Shown here piece by piece: positions 9,127 to 17,470 of a DNA stretch of 64,000 bases. Below the pieces are notes generated by a model. That model made no database searches. It was given only the letters and a program-made list of their open reading frames with translations, and was not told the origin of the DNA. This DNA comes from Streptomyces cyanogenus (GTDB lineage: Bacteria; Actinomycetota; Actinomycetes; Streptomycetales; Streptomycetaceae). Numbering within the stretch: position 1 is the stretch's first letter; each line of letters begins with the position of its first letter. The position numbers and the translations under genes were made by a program. The stretch spans positions 372,001-436,000 of the forward strand of contig NZ_CP071839.1 in NCBI RefSeq assembly GCF_017526105.1, in the 5' to 3' direction.

Positions 9127-9789
9127 ATGATCGATGAATTCGCGAAAGAGAACCTGCACGGGAGACTGCGGCGGGACCGCAAGGCGCTGCTCTGGAAACT
9201 CGACGGCTTGTCCGAATATGACGCCCGCCGACCTTTGACAGCGACCGGGACCAACCTCCTCGGCCTGGTCAAACACGTGGCCACCGTCGAGGCCAGGTAC
9301 TTCGGCGAGGTCTTCGACCGCCCTTCCCCGGAACCGCTGCCCCGGTGGCAGGACTACAACGGCAGCGATCTGTGGGCGACCGAGGACGAGACCCGCGATC
9401 AGATCATCGGGTTCTACCGGCGCACGTGGGAACACTCGGACGCGACGATCAACGAGCTTCCCCTCGACGCCCCCGGCCACGTGCCGTGGTGGTCGGAGCC
9501 TTGTCCCAACACGAACCTGTTCGCCATCATGGTCCATGTCCTCGGCGAGTCCAACCGGCATGCTGGGCACGCCGATATCCTGCGCGAGGGCCTCGACGGC
9601 CGGACCGGGGTGCGCCCCGAACACGAGAAGCAGATCGACGAGGAAGCCCGTGCAGCCTACTGCGCGAAGATCGAGCAGGCCGCCAGGTCGGCCGCGCCGA
9701 TCAAGGCTCAGGTTGTCTCACGCGACTTGATGTTCGTGCAGCATGACGCCGGTCGTGGGCGCTGCTCTGTCGAGGCGTCTGGTACCTGA
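9127..9789 (+). CDS. DinB-family (DUF664-like) protein with altered C-terminus
   Basis: A 220-residue DinB-like four-helix protein; the actinobacterial members are putative mycothiol-dependent transferases. Metal-ligand histidines appear in LLGLVKHVATVEARYFGEVF (about residue 46) and in the ESNRHAGHADILRE motif (about 143-147), with PWWSEP typical of the subgroup. Similarity should end near AAYCAKIEQAAR. The last 30 residues run into a transposase remnant that starts at 9743, so the native stop was probably lost and the tail is acquired. The catalytic core seems intact. A C-terminal scrap of a second DinB protein lies at 50510-50697. Confidence 0.85.
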   Translation: MIDEFAKENLHGRLRRDRKALLWKLDGLSEYDARRPLTATGTNLLGLVKHVATVEARYFGEVFDRPSPEPLPRWQDYNGSDLWATEDETRDQIIGFYRRTWEHSDATINELPLDAPGHVPWWSEPCPNTNLFAIMVHVLGESNRHAGHADILREGLDGRTGVRPEHEKQIDEEARAAYCAKIEQAARSAAPIKAQVVSRDLMFVQHDAGRGRCSVEASGT

Positions 9790-10015
9790 TGAACTCTGGG
9801 GGTTGGCCGCCCCGTTGCTGCCGTCGCTTGCCGCTCGTCCGCCAGGTGGTGGGACCGTTCCCTGTGACGAGCGGAGGCGTGTTCACGGCAGTGGTGTACG
9901 CGCTGACCAGCGGCCGTGCCTGGCCGCATCTGCCGCCGACGTTCGGCAGGTCGCCCGCCACCGCGCATCGCCGCTTCACGGTATGGACGCCGGCCTCTTC
10001 CAACAGAAGGTTCCA
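9743..10015 (+). pseudogene. IS5-type transposase, N-terminal remnant with frameshift
   Basis: The frame from 9743 reads RRLVPDELWGLAAPLLPSLA and ARPPGGGTVPCDER. After a shift near 9870 the next frame continues VFTAVVYALTSGRAWPHLPP and TFGRSPATAHRRFTVW. Together these are the first about 85 residues of a Streptomyces IS5-group transposase; the DDE catalytic region is absent. The 5' end overlaps the last 47 bases of the DinB gene. I could not identify inverted termini or target duplications. Confidence 0.75.
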
Positions 10016-10163
10016 CGGCCGACCTCTGGGGACCGCGTCAGCTCCTTCGCGCCGCAACTGTGCCACCAGCGTGCCGAGATAGCGCGCGCTCCGGTGAACG
10101 GGGCTGTTCAGGACGGCACTGGTCACCCATGCCGAACGGGAGCCGCCCCAGGGAGACCCCTCG

Positions 10164-10376
10164 ATGGCCTTGACCGACTCCCTCGATGTCGCCCTGGAGG
10201 CGCAGAAGACCGACCCCTCGCTCACCATCGTGCGCACAGCACCGGAACGCGCCCTTCCCCGCGCCGAGGAACTGACCGTCGCACTGGGCTCACTCGCCGG
10301 CCGACTGCCGCCGGGAGGGGGCAGGGTCGCCGTCGGTGCCGCGCTGGATGTGGAGCTGCTTCTCCTTGACGTCTAA
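10164..10376 (+). CDS. Hypothetical 70-residue ORF
   Basis: The frame reads MALTDSLDVALEAQKTDPSL and ends AALDVELLLLDV. Codon third positions are about three quarters G or C, compatible with coding. There is no convincing ribosome site, no recognised domain, and the flank is a transposase remnant, so this may be the tail of a truncated gene. Confidence 0.3.
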   Translation: MALTDSLDVALEAQKTDPSLTIVRTAPERALPRAEELTVALGSLAGRLPPGGGRVAVGAALDVELLLLDV

Positions 10377-10384
10377 GGCCGCTG

Positions 10385-10545
10385 TTGTCCAAGCAAGTAA
10401 TGGACCAACCATCCCCTTAAGGTGCGTTGACCAAACGCTACTGCGCGCATCACCTGCAGATACTACACCCGCAGCTCGGTCGTGATACAGCTCACACGGG
10501 CCCACGGGAAGGTCGAGGAGGTAGTTTCTTGTTCGGACAAGTAAT
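10385..10545. promoter_or_regulatory. Two related operator-like elements upstream of the Old Yellow Enzyme gene
   Basis: TTGT-N5-CAAGTAAT occurs at 10385-10401 and again at 10529-10545. The second copy lies inside the perfect inverted repeat CTTGT-TCGG-ACAAG (10528-10541); the first overlaps GTCCA-N9-TGGAC. The distal end of the pair is 57 bases before the enzyme start. Repeated half-sites of this sort usually bind a dimeric repressor; the downstream MarR is the nearest candidate, which is inference. Confidence 0.5.
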
Positions 10546-10601
10546 AGCGTTGTGGAGACCCGCGCAGCCGTACGGGCGCCCTCCCTTCCCGAAGAAACGA
10601 G

Positions 10602-11693
10602 ATGACGATGTCGAAGGCATTCGAGCCTCATGAGCTGGGCGGCAAGCGCCTGGCCAACCGCCTGGTGATGGCGCCGATGACGCGAAGCCGCGCCTACGGC
10701 CCGGGCCAGAGCCCTACGCCGTTGATGGCGGACTACTACGCGCAGCGCGCCTCCGCCGGGCTGATCGTCACCGAGGGTGTCCAGCCCTCCAGGGTCGGCC
10801 AGGGCTACCCCGACACCCCCGGCATCCACACCGCCGGGCAGGTCGCTGCCTGGCGCCGGGTGACCGACGCCGTGCATGCCCGGGGTGGCGTGATCTACCT
10901 GCAGATCATGCACACCGGACGGGTCGGACATCCCGCGCTGACGGGCCTGCAGCCCGTCGGCCCCTCCGCTGTCGCGGCCGCCGGCCAGGTGTACACCCAC
11001 GAAGGCCCTCAGGACTTCGTCACCCCGCAGGAACTGAGCGACACCGAGATCCGCGCCACCATCGCCGACCACGCCACCGCCGCCCGCAACGCCATCGAGG
11101 CCGGCTTCGACGGCGTCGAGCTGCACGGCGCCAACGGGTACCTCATCCACCAGTTCCTCGCCCCGAACAGCAACCTGCGCACCGACGCGTGGGGCGGCAG
11201 CCCGGACAAGCGCATCCGCTTCGCCGTGGACACCACCAAGGCCGTCATCGAGGCCATCGGCGCCGACAAGGTCGGCTTCCGCCTCTCCCCGGGCAACCCC
11301 TACAACGACATCGACGAGTCCGACACCGAAGACATGGAGGCCACCTACACCGCCCTGGTCGAGGCCCTCGCCCCGCTGAACCTCGCCTACCTGCACCAGC
11401 TGGAGGCCCCCGGCGTACGCGAGCTGACGCTCCGGCTGCGCAAGGCATGGCCTTCGGCCTTCATCCTCAACCCCTTCACCGGTCAGGAGCCCACCGGAGC
11501 GGCCGAGCTGGAACTCGTAGAGAACGGCACCGCCGACCTGCTCGCCTACGGCGCCCTCTTCCTCGCCAACCCCGACCTGCCCGCCCGCCTGGCCCAGGGG
11601 GGCCCGTTCAACACCCCCGACCCCGCCACCTTCTACGGCGGCGGCGAGAAGGGCTTCACCGACTACCCCACGCTGGAGGAAGCCCGCGGCTGA
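10602..11693 (+). CDS. Old Yellow Enzyme family alkene reductase (NemA/XenB-like)
   Basis: A 363-residue FMN-dependent NAD(P)H oxidoreductase expected to reduce activated C=C bonds, nitro groups or quinones. The TIM-barrel order is clear: LANRLVMAPMTRSRA (FMN loop), GLIVTEGVQPS, YLQIMHTGRVGHP, the catalytic HxxN pair in ELHGANGYLIHQFLAPNSN (about residue 170), TDAWGGS and RIRF, and a C-terminal phosphate-binding stretch. Length is normal. ATGs at 10602 and 10608 are both possible. A MarR regulator follows 153 bases downstream, and repeated operator-like elements precede it, suggesting electrophile-inducible expression. Confidence 0.94.
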   Translation: MTMSKAFEPHELGGKRLANRLVMAPMTRSRAYGPGQSPTPLMADYYAQRASAGLIVTEGVQPSRVGQGYPDTPGIHTAGQVAAWRRVTDAVHARGGVIYLQIMHTGRVGHPALTGLQPVGPSAVAAAGQVYTHEGPQDFVTPQELSDTEIRATIADHATAARNAIEAGFDGVELHGANGYLIHQFLAPNSNLRTDAWGGSPDKRIRFAVDTTKAVIEAIGADKVGFRLSPGNPYNDIDESDTEDMEATYTALVEALAPLNLAYLHQLEAPGVRELTLRLRKAWPSAFILNPFTGQEPTGAAELELVENGTADLLAYGALFLANPDLPARLAQGGPFNTPDPATFYGGGEKGFTDYPTLEEARG

Positions 11694-11846
11694 CGGCCCG
11701 GCGACGGGCCGGGCCCGCCAGGCATGCCGCATCCGAGCAGCACATATCCTTCTCTCAGGACGCGGTCCCCGGGGCCTGTACGCGGCAGTCGGCCCCAGTG
11801 CCGGCTGCCGCGGCCGTCCTCACGGGAGAAAGCAGAAGGCAGCACC

Positions 11847-12368
11847 ATGGATTCCGAGGCAACACCCCAGGCCCGCGAGGCCGGCGACCTCCCCGAGGCC
11901 GCGCGCCGGGGACCGATCAGCCACGCGATCTTCCGGGTGGCCCGCCTGCACCGCATGGTCGCCGGCCAGCTCCTGCGCGAGGTCGGCCTGCACCCGGCCC
12001 AGGAGCTGGTCATGATGCAGCTGTGGGACCGCGGCCGGATGCGCCAGACCGACCTGGCCGGGCACCTCGGCACCGACGCCGCCACCATGACCCGCACCAT
12101 CCAGCGCCTGGAGAAGGCCGGATTCGTCCGCCGTGCCCGCTCCGCCAGCGACAAGCGCTCGGTGCTCGTCGAACCCACCGCTGCAAGCCAGGCCCTGCGC
12201 CGACAGGTCGAAGACCTCTGGGCCCGCCTGGAGGACCACGTTGCAGGCGACCTCACCGGCGCCGAACGAAGCGAGACCCTCGCCGTCCTCGAACGCCTCG
12301 AAACCAACCTCGTCACTCACGTCAGCGACGGTGAACCATCCTCGCTCCCTGGCGCGTCCGACGCCTGA
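11847..12368 (+). CDS. MarR-family transcriptional regulator
   Basis: A 173-residue winged-helix protein. The central wHTH (about residues 55-125) contains QTDLAGHLGTDAATMTRTIQ as the recognition region and RRARSASDKRSVLVEPT as the wing with the family Asp-x-Arg. The flanking helices form the dimer interface. MarR proteins usually repress neighbouring redox or efflux genes until a phenolic or oxidising ligand is bound. Here the Old Yellow Enzyme gene lies immediately upstream in the same direction. The ATG at 11847 follows AGAAGG; the longer frame from 11724 adds residues without family resemblance. Confidence 0.92.
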   Translation: MDSEATPQAREAGDLPEAARRGPISHAIFRVARLHRMVAGQLLREVGLHPAQELVMMQLWDRGRMRQTDLAGHLGTDAATMTRTIQRLEKAGFVRRARSASDKRSVLVEPTAASQALRRQVEDLWARLEDHVAGDLTGAERSETLAVLERLETNLVTHVSDGEPSSLPGASDA

Positions 12369-12698
12369 CCGGGCGATCGACAGCGGGGGGACACATGCCC
12401 CTCGGCCCAGCAGCCGCGCCCGCCGACAGCCGGTGGCAGCCGGGCGGCTGGGCGGCGGGCTCCGCCGGAGGGCGACGGCTACTTGCACCGTGGGTCACGG
12501 AGAGGGGGTCGGGGTCGTGGTGAACGCCTGGAGGCGAGCGGCCGGTTACTTGCTCCCTGGCGTCCGAGCCAGCGCTCCGGAGCCTGGACGATCAAGTCCG
12601 CTGTGCTCGATCGCCTGCGACGGTGAGCTGAAGGGCGGGCATGCTGCGGCTCGAACCAAGTGCGGGAACTTCGGGCACAGGCGCCGCGTTTCTCCAGC
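12369..12698. other. Intergenic stretch, nothing recognised
   Basis: About 330 bases follow the MarR gene. No frame shows family resemblance, and I see no strong dyad or RNA gene. Confidence 0.45.
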
Positions 12699-13052
12699 AT
12701 GCTGGCTATGTGGGGCGCCGCACTTCCGGTGCTGGCCTTTCTTCTGTTCGTCTGCGGTGCGGCCGAGTTGATGATGCGGCGATTCAGGCGGCGCAGCGTC
12801 CTCCACCGCGGCCGCGGTCCTGAGGACCGCCCCTTGACAGGATCCGCGTTCAACGAATTCGACCTGGTATTCAACGGCAACAAATCGATCGAGATCGAGC
12901 AGCAGCGACATGAGGCCAACCGCCGCGACGACCAGGACGATGGTGCTCCGCCGCACACGCGCATCGACCTGGCCGGCGGCATAGCCCGCATCGTCCTCCC
13001 GCCCGACCGCGAGGCCGTTCACCGGCCGGGCGGGGGTGCGCAGCAACCCTGA
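12699..13052 (+). CDS. DUF6191-like small membrane protein
   Basis: A 117-residue protein beginning MLAMWGAALPVLAFLLFVCG, a single N-terminal membrane segment. It is followed by a basic loop and a cytoplasmic C-terminal part with FNEFDLVFNGNKSIEIEQ and DDGAPPHTRIDL, which matches my memory of DUF6191 proteins common in Streptomyces. No enzyme motif is visible. The ATG at 12699 places the membrane segment at the very N-terminus; no clear ribosome site precedes it. Function unknown. Confidence 0.65.
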   Translation: MLAMWGAALPVLAFLLFVCGAAELMMRRFRRRSVLHRGRGPEDRPLTGSAFNEFDLVFNGNKSIEIEQQRHEANRRDDQDDGAPPHTRIDLAGGIARIVLPPDREAVHRPGGGAQQP

Positions 13053-13153
13053 GGAGCCCCGTGGCGAGCTCGTCTGCCCGCAGCTGTGAGACCAAGGCGG
13101 TATCCCCCCAAAGGATCCGCACTCTCTCACGCCGGCGTGCCACAGGCAGTGCC

Positions 13154-13660
13154 ATGCTCATCCCTATGGATGAAGATCGGCAGAGCAGGCCAACGGCGGG
13201 GGCGTGGGGGCGCGTCGGGTGCGCCTGGGCGGTTGCTTTCGCCACGCTTCACTTCTACTGGGCACTGGGCGGCGACTGGGGTCTGAGTGTCTCGGCGGGG
13301 CCCCTGGCCGAGGAACGCCCGGCGTGGTTCGTAGCGGTGGGCCTGTGGGGTGTGGGGGTGCTGTGCCTTGCCGGCGGGGTGCTGGGGTGGCTTCTCACCC
13401 GGCCGCGGCCCCATCACCTGGCCGGACGGTTGATCAAGGCTCTGGGCTGGTCTGTTTGCGCCGTACTGCTGGTGCGCGGCGTCGCGGTTGAGATGCTGTT
13501 GCTGACTGACACGGCGGGCCAGGAGGCAGACGTGAGCCCGGAACAGCGGCTGTGGACGTTGATGCTGTGGAATCCCTGGTTCCTGGTCGGCGGTCTCGTC
13601 TTCGGCCTGTCCGCTCGCGAGTTCGGAAGAGCGGACGGTTCGAGTAGCGGAACCGCCTGA
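13154..13660 (+). CDS. DUF3995-family integral membrane protein
   Basis: A 168-residue membrane protein with four hydrophobic segments: CAWAVAFATLHFYWALGG, FVAVGLWGVGVLCLAGGVLG, ALGWSVCAVLLVRGVAVEML and the WNPWFLVGGLVFGLSA end. The LHFYWALGG start and the WxPWFLxGG end are characteristic of DUF3995. ATGs at 13154 and 13166 are both plausible. A second member lies on the opposite strand at 31225-31779. No function is known for the family. Confidence 0.75.
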   Translation: MLIPMDEDRQSRPTAGAWGRVGCAWAVAFATLHFYWALGGDWGLSVSAGPLAEERPAWFVAVGLWGVGVLCLAGGVLGWLLTRPRPHHLAGRLIKALGWSVCAVLLVRGVAVEMLLLTDTAGQEADVSPEQRLWTLMLWNPWFLVGGLVFGLSAREFGRADGSSSGTA

Positions 13661-13739
13661 ATGACGTCGGGGATCACGATTCGGCCGACGGTGAAGCGGT
13701 CAGAGCTGACCGGCTGGGCCGGATACGGGGGAAGCACGC

Positions 13740-13940
13740 CTCGCATTCCGCTTCTTCTTGGGCCTGTGTCTGTATCTGGTCTGCTCCCCGGTCGGCATGC
13801 CGATCGCGCGGGCCGGCCGACCCCATGGTGGACGAACGCGACGTTCTGCAGGTGATGCTCGACGTCGACGCCGACCTGGTCGCCGACCGCCCGGGTCTGC
13901 TGATCATCAACCGTGATCGCCCGGACGGCTCCCAGGTCGG
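13740..13940 (+). pseudogene. Transposase scrap (IS5/IS982-like), frameshifted
   Basis: Pieces in adjacent frames read FFLGLCLYLVCSPVGMPIA and then MVDERDVLQVMLDVDADLVA followed by DRPGLLIIN. This is the segment around the second catalytic aspartate region of transposases whose usual text is of the type LxxCTPxGMPxxWALAxPKxDER. Only about 60 codons remain and no termini were seen. Confidence 0.55.
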
Positions 13941-14044
13941 TGAGGGCTACTACCTGCAGCCCGCCGGCGAAGTCACAGCTACTGGTAGGGGCGGAAATCC
14001 GATGCTGCGCAACAGCGAGGGCGGGGATCGCGGCCGGAGCCGGG

Positions 14045-14635
14045 TCACGTACCGGACACCGGCCCGTCGGCCCCGTACCGGAGGCCGTCGAGGAGCAGGT
14101 CGAGGAGGCGGCCGGCCCGTTCGCGTTGGTCGGGAGCGCTGGTGATCAGCGCGACGCCGGCCAGGCTGAAGCCGACATCGAAGGGGTCGATGTCCGGGCG
14201 CAGCAGACCGGCCTCGGCGCCGGCGTTCAGCAGGGTCCCCAGCGCGGTGCCGAGCTTGTCGAGGGTCTCGGCGAAGGGGTCCGCACCGGATGCGACCGCG
14301 GCCCGCAGCGCGTCCGCCATGCCCTGCTTGGCGGCCAGGTAGTCGATGAAGTCGTCCATCCACAGGCGGATCGCCCGATCGGGCGGGTTTTCAGCGAGCA
14401 GCTTCGCGGCACTGTCGCAGACACGGGCCAGCTCGTTCCGGTAGGCCGCCTCGACCAGTGCCTCGCGCGTGGGGAAGTGGCGGTAGAGCGTGGCCGAGCC
14501 GACGCCCGCGGCCTTGGCGATCGTGTCGATCGCCACGTCCGGGCCCTTCTCGGAAAAGGCGCGCACGGCCGCCTCGAGGATGCGCTCCCGGTTGCGGCGG
14601 GCATCGGCACGCAACGCGCTCGGCTTGCTGGTCAA
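14045..14635 (-). CDS. TetR-family repressor
   Basis: A 196-residue regulator. The helix-turn-helix (about residues 10-60) reads RERILEAAVRAFSEKG, then VAIDTIAKAAGVGSATLYRH followed by FPTREALVEA. The C-terminal ligand and dimer region ends RLLDLLLDGLRYGADGP. The chosen start is the TTG at 14635, preceded by GAAGGGAG; no in-frame ATG lies before the DNA-binding domain, and the longer open frame upstream is the shadow of the divergent SDR. Two palindromes fill the 133-base gap to the SDR, so the protein very likely represses itself and the SDR-AKR genes. Confidence 0.92.
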   Translation of the reverse strand: MTSKPSALRADARRNRERILEAAVRAFSEKGPDVAIDTIAKAAGVGSATLYRHFPTREALVEAAYRNELARVCDSAAKLLAENPPDRAIRLWMDDFIDYLAAKQGMADALRAAVASGADPFAETLDKLGTALGTLLNAGAEAGLLRPDIDPFDVGFSLAGVALITSAPDQRERAGRLLDLLLDGLRYGADGPVSGT

Positions 14636-14673
14636 AGGCTGCTCCCTTCGTGTGGGGACCAGTCTAGCTGGAC

Positions 14674-14726
14674 AACCGGGGACTTCCCCGCTTACCGTGG
14701 CAGATAACTGGGGAACTCCCCGGTTA
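14674..14726. promoter_or_regulatory. Tandem palindromic operators for the TetR at 14045-14635
   Basis: Two related dyads lie between the divergent genes. The promoter-distal one is AACCGGGGAC-TTCCCCGCTT (14674-14693). The second, TAACTGGGGA-ACTCCCCGGTTA (14705-14726), is palindromic except for one base pair. Both share the core GGGGA-N-TTCCCC or its complement. Paired sites of this size are typical TetR operators. Confidence 0.75.
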
Positions 14727-14768
14727 CGGGTATCGGCCCGTTGTGTTCCCCAGGCAAGGAAGACCCTC

Positions 14769-15614
14769 ATGACCCCCGCGAAGACCGTTCTGATCACCGG
14801 TACGTCCTCCGGCATCGGCCTGGCCGCCGCCATCGGCGCCGCCCGGGCGGGCTGGACGACGATCGCCACCATGCGCGACACCGGCAAGGCCGAGGCCCTG
14901 CTCAAGGCCGCCACCGAGGCGGGTGTCGCGGACCGGATCCAGGTCAAACGCCTGGATGTGACCGACTCCGCCGGCATCACCGCCTGCCTGGACGAGGTCG
15001 TCGCCGAGCACGGCCGCCTGGACGCGTTGGTCAACAACGCGGGCGCCGCCCAGGTCGGCACCATCGAGCAGAGCAGCATCGACGACGTCCGCGCGGCCAT
15101 GGAGGTCAACTTCTTCGGCGTGGTGGCGGTGACCCGGGCGGCGCTGCCGCACCTGCGGGCGTCGAGGGGCCGGGTGATCACTGTCACCAGCGTCGGCGGC
15201 GTCGTGGGCCAGCCCTTCAACGAGGCATACTGCGCTGCCAAGTTCGCCGTCGAGGGCTTCATGCAGTCCCTCGCGCCGGTCGCCGCCACCGTCGGCGTCG
15301 ACGTCACCGTGGTCGAGCCGGGCGCGGTGGCGAGCGAGTTCGTCGCCAACCTCGGCTTGGACGTCCCGGCACTGCTCGCCGCCGCCGGGCCCTACGGTAC
15401 GGCGCTCGAGGCCTACATCAGCCGCACCCAGCAGTCGTTCAGCAACGCCCAGACCCCGGCCGAGGCGGCCGCACCGATCGTCGACGCCCTGACCACCACC
15501 CACCCGCCCTTCCGCGTCCAGACCTCGCAGTGGGCCCGCGACTTCGTCGCCACCACCCTCGCCGACCTCGACGGTTCCGCCGTCCAGGCCCTCACCGGTA
15601 CCTGGGTGCGCTGA
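14769..15614 (+). CDS. Short-chain dehydrogenase/reductase (classical SDR)
   Basis: A 281-residue NAD(P)(H)-dependent oxidoreductase. The cofactor-binding TGTSSGIGLA is at about residues 10-19, NNAG near 92, the catalytic serine in VTSVGGVVGQ, and the YxxxK pair in EAYCAAKFAVEGF near 161-165. The C-terminal extension after PGAVASEF shapes the substrate pocket and does not identify it. The ATG at 14769 follows AAGGAAGACC. It diverges from a TetR and is followed 207 bases later by an aldo/keto reductase, forming a small carbonyl-reducing module. Confidence 0.93.
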   Translation: MTPAKTVLITGTSSGIGLAAAIGAARAGWTTIATMRDTGKAEALLKAATEAGVADRIQVKRLDVTDSAGITACLDEVVAEHGRLDALVNNAGAAQVGTIEQSSIDDVRAAMEVNFFGVVAVTRAALPHLRASRGRVITVTSVGGVVGQPFNEAYCAAKFAVEGFMQSLAPVAATVGVDVTVVEPGAVASEFVANLGLDVPALLAAAGPYGTALEAYISRTQQSFSNAQTPAEAAAPIVDALTTTHPPFRVQTSQWARDFVATTLADLDGSAVQALTGTWVR

Positions 15615-15821
15615 CCGCCCCGCGTCCCCGTGGGTGCACTGCCGACGCCGGGCGCGGCAGCCGCCACAGCACCCCGTCGGCGCCACACCACCGCCACGCC
15701 GCGCCGGACCAGCGACCGGCGCCGGGCTGCACCCGGTCCGGGCCGAGGGCCGCAGCGCACCGGACCCACAACCGACCACCCACACACCGCGGGACGACCC
15801 GCAACAGCAAGGAAGACCACC

Positions 15822-16805
15822 ATGGAACTCCGCACGCTCGGCAGCCAGGGCCTGACCGTCTCCGCCGAAGGACTCGGCTGCATGGGCATGAGCGCCTTCT
15901 ACGGCAGCACCGACGAGGCCGAATCCCTCGCCACCATCGACCGTGCCCTGGAACTGGGCGTGACCCTGCTGGACACCGCCGAGAGCTACGGCCCGTTCAT
16001 CAACGAGCAGCTGCTCGGCAAGGCCCTCGCCGGCCGCCGCGAGCGGGCCGTCGTAGCCACCAAGACCGGCATCGAGTTCACGGACGACGGCACGCTCGTC
16101 GGCCACAACGGGCGCCCCGAGTACATCCGGCATTCCCTGGACCGCTCACTGCGCCACCTGGGCACCGACCACGTCGACCTCTACTACCTGCACCGCGTCG
16201 ACCCGCAGGTGCCGATCGAGGAGACCGTCGGCGCCATGGGTGAGCTGGTGGCCGCCGGCAAGGTCCGCTACGTCGGCCTGTCCGAGGTCGCCCCGCAGAC
16301 CATCCGCCGCGCCCACGCCGTCCACCCGATCACTGCGGTCCAGACCGAGTACTCGCTCTTCGAGCGCGGCATCGAGGACGACGGGGTCATGGCCACCCTG
16401 CACGAACTCGGGATCGGCCTGGTCGCCTACTCGCCGCTCGGACGCGGGTTCCTGTCCGGTGCGATCACCAGCCCGGACGACTTCGCCGCCGACGACTTCC
16501 GCCGCACCGACCCGCGCTTCCAGGGCGAGAACTTCGCCCGCAACCTGGCCGTGGTCGACGAGGTCCGCCGCATCGCCGCCGTCAAGCAGGTCTCGCCATC
16601 CCAGCTGGCTCTCGCCTGGGTGCTGCACCAGGGCGCGGTCGCCATCCCCGGCACCAAGCGCCGCCGCTACCTGGAGGAGAACGTCGCCGCCACCACCGTG
16701 ACGATCACCGATGAGGACCTGGCCGCCATCGAAGCCGTCGCCCCGCACGGCATCGTCTCCGGCGACCGCTACGCCCCTGAGCTGATGCAGAGTCTCAACG
16801 GCTGA
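15822..16805 (+). CDS. Aldo/keto reductase (AKR13-like)
   Basis: A 327-residue NADPH-dependent reductase of aldehydes or ketones. It begins [20 protein letters not shown]; the catalytic tetrad is visible as Asp-Tyr in [10 protein letters not shown], Lys in VVATKTG and His in LYYLHRVDP. The C-terminal NADPH site includes [16 protein letters not shown]. Length and order match the AKR7/12/13 group of Streptomyces. The ATG is preceded by AAGGAAG at about ten bases. Same orientation as the SDR, possibly co-transcribed under the TetR. Confidence 0.94.
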   Translation: MELRTLGSQGLTVSAEGLGCMGMSAFYGSTDEAESLATIDRALELGVTLLDTAESYGPFINEQLLGKALAGRRERAVVATKTGIEFTDDGTLVGHNGRPEYIRHSLDRSLRHLGTDHVDLYYLHRVDPQVPIEETVGAMGELVAAGKVRYVGLSEVAPQTIRRAHAVHPITAVQTEYSLFERGIEDDGVMATLHELGIGLVAYSPLGRGFLSGAITSPDDFAADDFRRTDPRFQGENFARNLAVVDEVRRIAAVKQVSPSQLALAWVLHQGAVAIPGTKRRRYLEENVAATTVTITDEDLAAIEAVAPHGIVSGDRYAPELMQSLNG

Positions 16806-16824
16806 CCCTGCCGTTCCAGAACGG

Positions 16825-17179
16825 TCTCAACGAGCCAAGGGGGGCGCACATGCCGCCCCAGCCGCCCGAAGTCGCGGCGCGGAAGACGGAAGGAGCAGCC
16901 TGACCGAAGCACCGTGCGGCCATCGTGGATCCCACGCCCCGGACTGGCCCTGCTCCAGGCACGGGCGGATCCGACCATCGCCCCGGTCGGCTGCCGAGGC
17001 ATCCATGCTCCTGACTCAGTAGCATGCGCGCAGCTCTCCAGGCGGGCTCGGCTCGTCACCAGCACCTCCGCGATCACGGCACTGCCCCCTGCGTTTTCGA
17101 GCACCTCGCTGGCTCCGGATACGTCCACCATCTCGGAGGAAGCGAGGGCGCCACTTGGCCGGTTCCCCTGGGGACGGTT
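16825..17179. other. Non-coding stretch after the aldo/keto reductase
   Basis: A short hairpin CCGTTC-CA-GAACGG (16811-16824) sits just after the reductase stop. The remaining 350 bases show no gene in any frame and grade into a MarR remnant on the reverse strand. Confidence 0.4.
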
Positions 17180-17370
17180 CGTTCACGGACACCGTGCTCC
17201 CACGGTGCGACGGCAGCCCGGGCCGCCTGGTCGGCGGCGCGTGTGGCGGCCCAGCCGGTCTCGGTCAGTCCCAGCAGGCAGGCGCGGGCATCGTGCGGGT
17301 GTGGGTGCCGCTCTACGTATCCCTTTCGGACCAGTTCCTCGACCATCTGGGCGGCGGCCTGTTCCGGTGA
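17180..17370 (-). pseudogene. MarR regulator remnant (recognition wing and following helix)
   Basis: The reverse strand reads QMVEELVRKGYVERHPHPHD and ARACLLGLTETGWAATRAAD, the wing and post-wing helix of a MarR protein. The N-terminal helices and recognition helix are missing because the sequence joins an SDR fragment at about 17365. The C-terminal dimer helix is lost to a frame change. Not functional. Confidence 0.7.
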
Positions 17371-17469
17371 CGATGACGTGGGCGCCTTCGGTCAGGAGGC
17401 GGTGCGCCGCGGTCGCCAGACCCATGCCGCTGGTGCCACCGGTGATGAGGATGGTCTTGTCGGTGAAGG
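17364..17469 (-). pseudogene. SDR N-terminal remnant joined to the MarR remnant
   Basis: The reverse strand reads TDKTILITGGTSGMGLATAA and HRLLTEGAHVIVTG, the first beta-alpha-beta unit of a short-chain dehydrogenase with its TGGTSGMG cofactor loop. It stops after about 35 codons and passes directly into MarR sequence in another frame. It ends two bases from the stop of the adjacent hydrolase. This looks like a deletion scar between a former SDR gene and a MarR gene. Confidence 0.7.
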
Positions 17470-17470
17470 T

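Noticed and set aside
8949..9137. A 62-codon frame with signal-peptide-like text before the DinB gene
   Set aside because: It has a hydrophobic stretch ending in a plausible AxA site but no mature domain and overlaps the DinB start; could be a relic but support is too weak.
10290..11732. A 480-codon reverse frame
   Set aside because: Shadow of the Old Yellow Enzyme gene; no family motif.
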